A stretch of DNA of 19,181 nt from an uncultured Porphyromonas sp. (lineage in GTDB: Bacteria > Bacteroidota > Bacteroidia > Bacteroidales > Porphyromonadaceae), in the NCBI GenBank assembly GCA_943912835.1, contig CALTVJ010000031.1, positions 1 to 19,181 on the forward strand, written 5' to 3'. Position numbers and translations under genes: made by a program. The notes under the pieces are model-generated. The model saw nothing but the letters and a program-made list of their open reading frames with translations. It ran no database searches and was not told the DNA's origin. Shown piece after piece: positions 15,359 through 19,181 of this stretch; positions within the stretch are counted from its first letter, which is position 1, and each line of letters opens with the position of its first letter.

Positions 15359-17035
15359 ATGAATATCAAGAAATATATTGCCCCTGCTTTGGGTCTACTA
15401 GCATTGACTGCTTGTGATCAAGAGGCTATCAATACCAATGTGCATGGGGTAACCGACCAAGCACTCCGTATCGGGGGGCTTGAGTATGGTACTGCATTGA
15501 TGAATATGCAGCAAGAGGTGATCTCTATCGGTTCGCCAAGCCTAACAACGGGCCCTGGTAATGACCTGCAAGCAACCGACCTGATTTCTTCTGGTAACTA
15601 CATCGGTTATTTCGGAAACAACAATACATGGAGCTTTGATATTGAGTCTGCATGGAAGTTCCGTAACGATCGTGCGGATTATATCTTCAGAGAGCTATAC
15701 ACCAAGACTGTACAGCCTTGGCAAGATATATATAAGCTAGCGAAGGACTCTGATGAGCCTCAAGACAAGCGTACGTTAGCGATTGCTAATATCGTTAAGG
15801 TCGTTTCTCTTCTTCGTGCAACAGACGCTTTCGGTCCTATTGTGTATAAGGAGATTGGTAGTGGCAACATCACGCCTACTCCCGATTCTCAAGAGGTCGT
15901 TTACAAGGGGCTTCTCAACGAGCTAAGCGAATCTGTTGAGATCCTTAAAGATGCACGTCAGCCTATTTTGCCTAAGTATGACCTTGTTTATGATGGAGAT
16001 GCTAAGGCTTGGGTTCGTTTGGCAAACTCTTTGATGCTTCGTATCGCTGTACGTATGCACTTCAAAGATAAAGCCACAGCTAGCATGTATGTAGCCAAGG
16101 CGACAGATCCTGCTAATGGTGGACTTATTGTTGAGGCATCTCAGGTTGCTAAGGTAGCAAGTAGCTCAAAGCTACCTCTACTTAGCCCTTATATCGCTAG
16201 TGTGAATGAGTATGGTGAGACGCGTATGGGTGCTACTATTTGGTCTTATCTTGTAGGTTATAATGACCCTCGTGTATCTGCGATGTTCACGAAGTCAACC
16301 AAGCCAGGTGCTGGTCGTAATGGTATCTCTCTATACCAGGCTCTACCTCCTACTAATGAGTTCCAAAAGCAACAAAATGCAGAGTTGGAAGCCTCTAAGC
16401 CTCGTCTTGTAGAGCAAGATGTAGTGTATTGGTATCGTGCCTCTGAGACGAAGTTCTTGCTTGCTGAGGCTGCTCTATATGGTATGTATAGTGGTGCATC
16501 TGTTGAGACTCTTTATAAGGAAGGTATCGCGCTTTCTTTTGAAGAGCATGGTGTCTCTGGTGCAGCGGCTTACTATGCTCAAGAGGATGCTTTGCCTGCA
16601 GCTTACGAAGATCCAAACAACTCTTATGGAGCTTATCCATCTTACATGGTTGCATGGGGATATAAGTCATACACGGATAATATCCAAAAGGATAACGTAG
16701 CTCCAGCGTGGGACAACTACGATACTCAAGAGGTTAAGCTTCAAAAGATTATGACTCAGAAGTATTTGGCACTTTACCCAAATGCTGTCGAGGCTTGGAC
16801 TGAGTACCGTCGTACGGGTTACCCATTCATTATGGCTCCATTCTACAAGAAAGCTCGTACCAATATCGGTGCTCAAGAGTCGGATAAAATCCGTGCCCCA
16901 GAGCGTATTCGCTACTCAGCTTCTGCTTATTCAAGCAACCCTAACTTGTCAGCTGTAACTACACTACTTGGTGGTGCTGATGAAGGTAAAACGAAGCTTT
17001 GGTGGGTGCGTGACAACCGTCCTGTACAACAATAA
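15359..17035 (+). CDS. SusD/RagB-like surface glycan-binding lipoprotein
   Basis: This 558-residue protein is the lid and substrate-binding partner of the upstream SusC-like transporter. The lipoprotein signal peptide is MNIKKYIAPALGLLALTAC with lipobox Cys19, followed by an acidic DQE that fits surface export in Bacteroidetes. The body resembles the SusD-like_2 branch: PWQDIYKLAKD, then helical TPR-like repeats (LAIANIVKVVSLLRATDAFGPIVYKE), YDGDAKAWVRLANSLMLRIAVRM (~223-243) and a late YWYRASETKFLLAEAALYG helix. The C-terminal EAWTEYRRTGYP is also typical. Spacing to the next gene is 15 nt. Ligand identity cannot be read from sequence. Confidence 0.93.
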   Translation: MNIKKYIAPALGLLALTACDQEAINTNVHGVTDQALRIGGLEYGTALMNMQQEVISIGSPSLTTGPGNDLQATDLISSGNYIGYFGNNNTWSFDIESAWKFRNDRADYIFRELYTKTVQPWQDIYKLAKDSDEPQDKRTLAIANIVKVVSLLRATDAFGPIVYKEIGSGNITPTPDSQEVVYKGLLNELSESVEILKDARQPILPKYDLVYDGDAKAWVRLANSLMLRIAVRMHFKDKATASMYVAKATDPANGGLIVEASQVAKVASSSKLPLLSPYIASVNEYGETRMGATIWSYLVGYNDPRVSAMFTKSTKPGAGRNGISLYQALPPTNEFQKQQNAELEASKPRLVEQDVVYWYRASETKFLLAEAALYGMYSGASVETLYKEGIALSFEEHGVSGAAAYYAQEDALPAAYEDPNNSYGAYPSYMVAWGYKSYTDNIQKDNVAPAWDNYDTQEVKLQKIMTQKYLALYPNAVEAWTEYRRTGYPFIMAPFYKKARTNIGAQESDKIRAPERIRYSASAYSSNPNLSAVTTLLGGADEGKTKLWWVRDNRPVQQ

Positions 17036-17050
17036 TACTAAGATATAATT

Positions 17051-18202
17051 ATGAAATTAGCTAAGAATATATATATCGCTTTGGCTGGAGTGATGATGCT
17101 CTCTACGAGCTGTGCTTCATCTTGGACAGAGCCTAAGGCGGAGGTGCTAGATAACCAAAAGGGACTAAAGCGTCTATATCCACTTCTTGAGGCTAGAGGT
17201 GTAGAAGATCTTACACCTACTATGGCTAAGCATTATCAGCAGATCCGAGAGGAGTATCGTAAGAAGGATCGTGTGATTGGTTTCGGTTGGTTTGGTAACT
17301 GGTCGGCTATCGGTGATGATCCAATGGGATACCTCAAAATGCTTCCTGATAGTGTAGATATGGTATCTCTATGGGGTACTACTGGTCGTTTGACAGAGGC
17401 TCAGCAGGCAGACCTTAAGTTTTATCAAGACGTTAAAGGTGGTCGTGCTATGCTTTGTTGGATTGTAGAAGATACGGGTAATCAAATTACACCTGTAGGA
17501 AAGACTCCACAAGACTATTGGCTTAAAGAAAAAGGTGGAGGAGATAAGGTTAAGGCTGCAGAAGCCTACGCTGATGCGATTGCTGACACGATCGTGAAAT
17601 ACAATCTCGATGGTTTTGATATTGACTTAGAGCCTCGCTATGGTCACATGAGTCGCTGGTCGGATATTTCGTCTAGCCGACGTATCGGAGATCAGCCTGG
17701 TGATAACAATGTCTTGCATAGTTTCATCAAGCGTCTCTATGATCGTTTCAAGGCTGAGGAAGAGAAGGGTGCTAAGCGTCGCATTATTGCCGTTGATGGT
17801 GAGCCAGATCTTTTGTCTTTTGAAACATCGAAGATGATTGACTACTATATCTTGCAAGCTTACTGGGAGAGCAGGTCTCAATCAGTACTAAACAAGATCA
17901 ATCGTCTAAGTCATCTTGATAACTATCAACGTAAGACTATTATCACTGTAGAGTTTGAGCAAACTTGGCGTAATGGTGGTACTTCTGGTTATAGATCAGA
18001 GAAATATCCAGAGCTTAACAATAAGCCAGGTGCACAATTCTTTGACTATGCAACACTAGACTTCCCTAATGGTGTACGTGTGGCTGGTATCGGCTCTTAC
18101 CACATGGAGTATGATAAGCTAAACGAGCCATACTTCTGGATCCGTCAGGCTCTAAATCGTGCCAATTCGACGATCCCTGGTAAGTTTACTCCAACGAACT
18201 AA
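17051..18202 (+). CDS. GH18 lipoprotein, endo-beta-N-acetylglucosaminidase-like
   Basis: This is a predicted surface or periplasmic glycosidase of 383 residues. It has a lipoprotein signal peptide (MKLAKNIYIALAGVMMLSTSC, Cys21). The GH18 catalytic motif DxxDxDxE is intact at Asp187-Gly-Phe-Asp190-Ile-Asp192-Leu-Glu194, so it should be active rather than a binding-only relative. GFGWFGNWSA near residue 76 and the later DYYILQAYW strand fit the TIM barrel. GH18 enzymes in SusCD loci of Bacteroidetes commonly cleave the chitobiose core of N-glycans, and chitinase activity is the alternative. Short length (one barrel, no extra carbohydrate module) fits EndoF/EndoBT-type enzymes. The stop is 6 nt before the next ATG. 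Confidence 0.85.
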   Translation: MKLAKNIYIALAGVMMLSTSCASSWTEPKAEVLDNQKGLKRLYPLLEARGVEDLTPTMAKHYQQIREEYRKKDRVIGFGWFGNWSAIGDDPMGYLKMLPDSVDMVSLWGTTGRLTEAQQADLKFYQDVKGGRAMLCWIVEDTGNQITPVGKTPQDYWLKEKGGGDKVKAAEAYADAIADTIVKYNLDGFDIDLEPRYGHMSRWSDISSSRRIGDQPGDNNVLHSFIKRLYDRFKAEEEKGAKRRIIAVDGEPDLLSFETSKMIDYYILQAYWESRSQSVLNKINRLSHLDNYQRKTIITVEFEQTWRNGGTSGYRSEKYPELNNKPGAQFFDYATLDFPNGVRVAGIGSYHMEYDKLNEPYFWIRQALNRANSTIPGKFTPTN

Positions 18203-18208
18203 TCACTT

Positions 18209-19181
18209 ATGAAAAAGATATTTTTATCAATCGTAGCTCTTGGCTTATTGGCATCTTGCCAAAATGAGCTATATCGCGATAATAGCGAGATCTATCAGAG
18301 CAAGCAGGGCGTTTATATGCCTACAACAAGCACTGAGGTTTATGTAGAAGAAGGTGCGACAAAAGAGTTAAGAGACTTAGCTGTATCTCTTGTACGTAAG
18401 GCTGATGGTCCAACAAAGGTTGGTATTGTGGCTGGTCTTCAAGAAGACTTGGATGCCTACAACAAGAAGAACGGAACAGACTATAAGCTACTTCCTAAAG
18501 AGTTGTACGAAGTTCCTGGTGAGCTAACTTTTGCCCCAAACTCATCTACTGCAATATGTCCAATTAAGCTCAAAAACATAGCTTTTCAGTCGGGGGTAGA
18601 TTATGCTCTTCCTGTACGAGTAAAAGATGAGTGTGCACTTCCTAGCCAAGAGGTGGCAGTGTTGAAGCTTAATACATTGACTTATACTAAAGCTCTTAAG
18701 ATCAATAATGCTGGTTTTGAGAATGGCAGCATGTTTGCTGAAGCTCAAAAGACTAAGCGCTGGACAATGGAGGTGATGGTACGTCGTTCTTCTTATGCAA
18801 CCAACAACCGCTCTATTGGTGGTACTAAGGGTACACTTTATGGTTCTCTTGACGAGATCTACACTCGTTTTGGGGACGTAACGATCGATCCAGACCAGTT
18901 GCAGATGAAGACACTTAGTGCTAACCACGATGTGACCTCTATGAAGTTCACTCCTAACGAATGGTATATGCTAAGCTTCGTATATGACGGTGCTAATGTG
19001 AAGATCTATGTCAATGGTCAGTTGATGTACTCTCAATCTGTTCGTGAAGATCAGGAATATGGTTACACTGGTTTCTGGATTGGTGGTTCAAACGAATATA
19101 TCCGTGAGTTCCGTTTCTACAATTCAGCTCGTACAGAGCGTCAGATCTCTTCTCTCACATGGAAGATGGCTGATCCAAACG
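18209..19181 (+). CDS. DUF1735/LamG-like surface lipoprotein, 3' end missing
   Basis: An open frame of 324 codons runs off the window end without a stop. The start is MKKIFLSIVALGLLASC with lipobox Cys17. Residues ~30-145 resemble DUF1735, a beta-sandwich module of SusCD-locus glycan-binding proteins, with EDLDAYNKKNGTDYKLLPKELYEVPGELTF and a VDYALPVRVKD strand. Residues ~165-324 resemble a LamG/concanavalin-A-like jelly roll: WTMEVMVRRSS (from 185), WYMLSFVYDGANVKIYVNGQLMYS (from 252) and GFWIGGSNEYIREFRFYNSARTERQI. The expected role is surface capture of glycan or glycoprotein next to the GH18 enzyme. It is translationally close to the GH18 gene. Confidence 0.85.
   Translation, partial: MKKIFLSIVALGLLASCQNELYRDNSEIYQSKQGVYMPTTSTEVYVEEGATKELRDLAVSLVRKADGPTKVGIVAGLQEDLDAYNKKNGTDYKLLPKELYEVPGELTFAPNSSTAICPIKLKNIAFQSGVDYALPVRVKDECALPSQEVAVLKLNTLTYTKALKINNAGFENGSMFAEAQKTKRWTMEVMVRRSSYATNNRSIGGTKGTLYGSLDEIYTRFGDVTIDPDQLQMKTLSANHDVTSMKFTPNEWYMLSFVYDGANVKIYVNGQLMYSQSVREDQEYGYTGFWIGGSNEYIREFRFYNSARTERQISSLTWKMADPN

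Noticed and set aside
18542..18928. Minus-strand 128-residue frame near the window end
   Set aside because: It is antisense to the open DUF1735/LamG-like gene, which runs from 18209 to the window edge with a lipoprotein signal and domain motifs.

Overview
The window looks like Bacteroidota chromosome, most likely Bacteroidales and Porphyromonas-like. The evidence is a short 653-residue GyrB, a SusC/SusD pair, DUF2027-Smr and DUF1735/LamG-type proteins, almost no Shine-Dalgarno sequences, and several promoters of the Bacteroidetes form TTTG-N20-TAnnTTTG. Every gene I can support is on the + strand. I see no tRNA, rRNA, CRISPR array, transposase or phage gene.

Region 1 (1-3910) is housekeeping. 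It holds gyrB and, overlapping its stop codon, a gene fusing a class-I glutamine-amidotransferase-like gamma-glutamyl hydrolase (peptidase C26) to a zinc membrane-dipeptidase domain (peptidase M19). All expected catalytic residues of both halves are visible.

Region 2 (3960-8484) reads as one transcription unit. It runs from a candidate promoter through a secreted tyrosine-rich protein, a FadL/OmpP1-type outer-membrane beta-barrel, a DUF2027-Smr protein and a CYTH triphosphatase-like protein, and ends at a strong intrinsic terminator.

Region 3 (8515-11902) is a restriction-modification operon with its own near-consensus promoter. A structured leader of about 115 nt precedes a HaeIII-type endonuclease and its cognate cytosine-5 methyltransferase. 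The methyltransferase is very close to M.HaeIII, so the predicted target is GGCC. A lipoprotein with a cysteine-less thioredoxin fold follows, then a strong terminator. The endonuclease gene is more AT-rich than its neighbours. GGCC is very rare across the window, but CCGG is rarer still, so this alone does not prove selection by the enzyme.

Region 4 (11903-19181, cut by the window end) is a polysaccharide-utilisation-type locus. A 337-bp control region (two inverted repeats, a consensus promoter, a direct repeat in the 5' leader) is followed by a SusC-like TonB-dependent porin, a SusD-like lipoprotein, a GH18 lipoprotein with an intact DxxDxDxE motif, and the start of a DUF1735/LamG-like lipoprotein. 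The order and families resemble loci that release and import N-glycans from host glycoproteins, such as the high-mannose N-glycan locus of Bacteroides thetaiotaomicron and the Gpd system of Capnocytophaga canimorsus.
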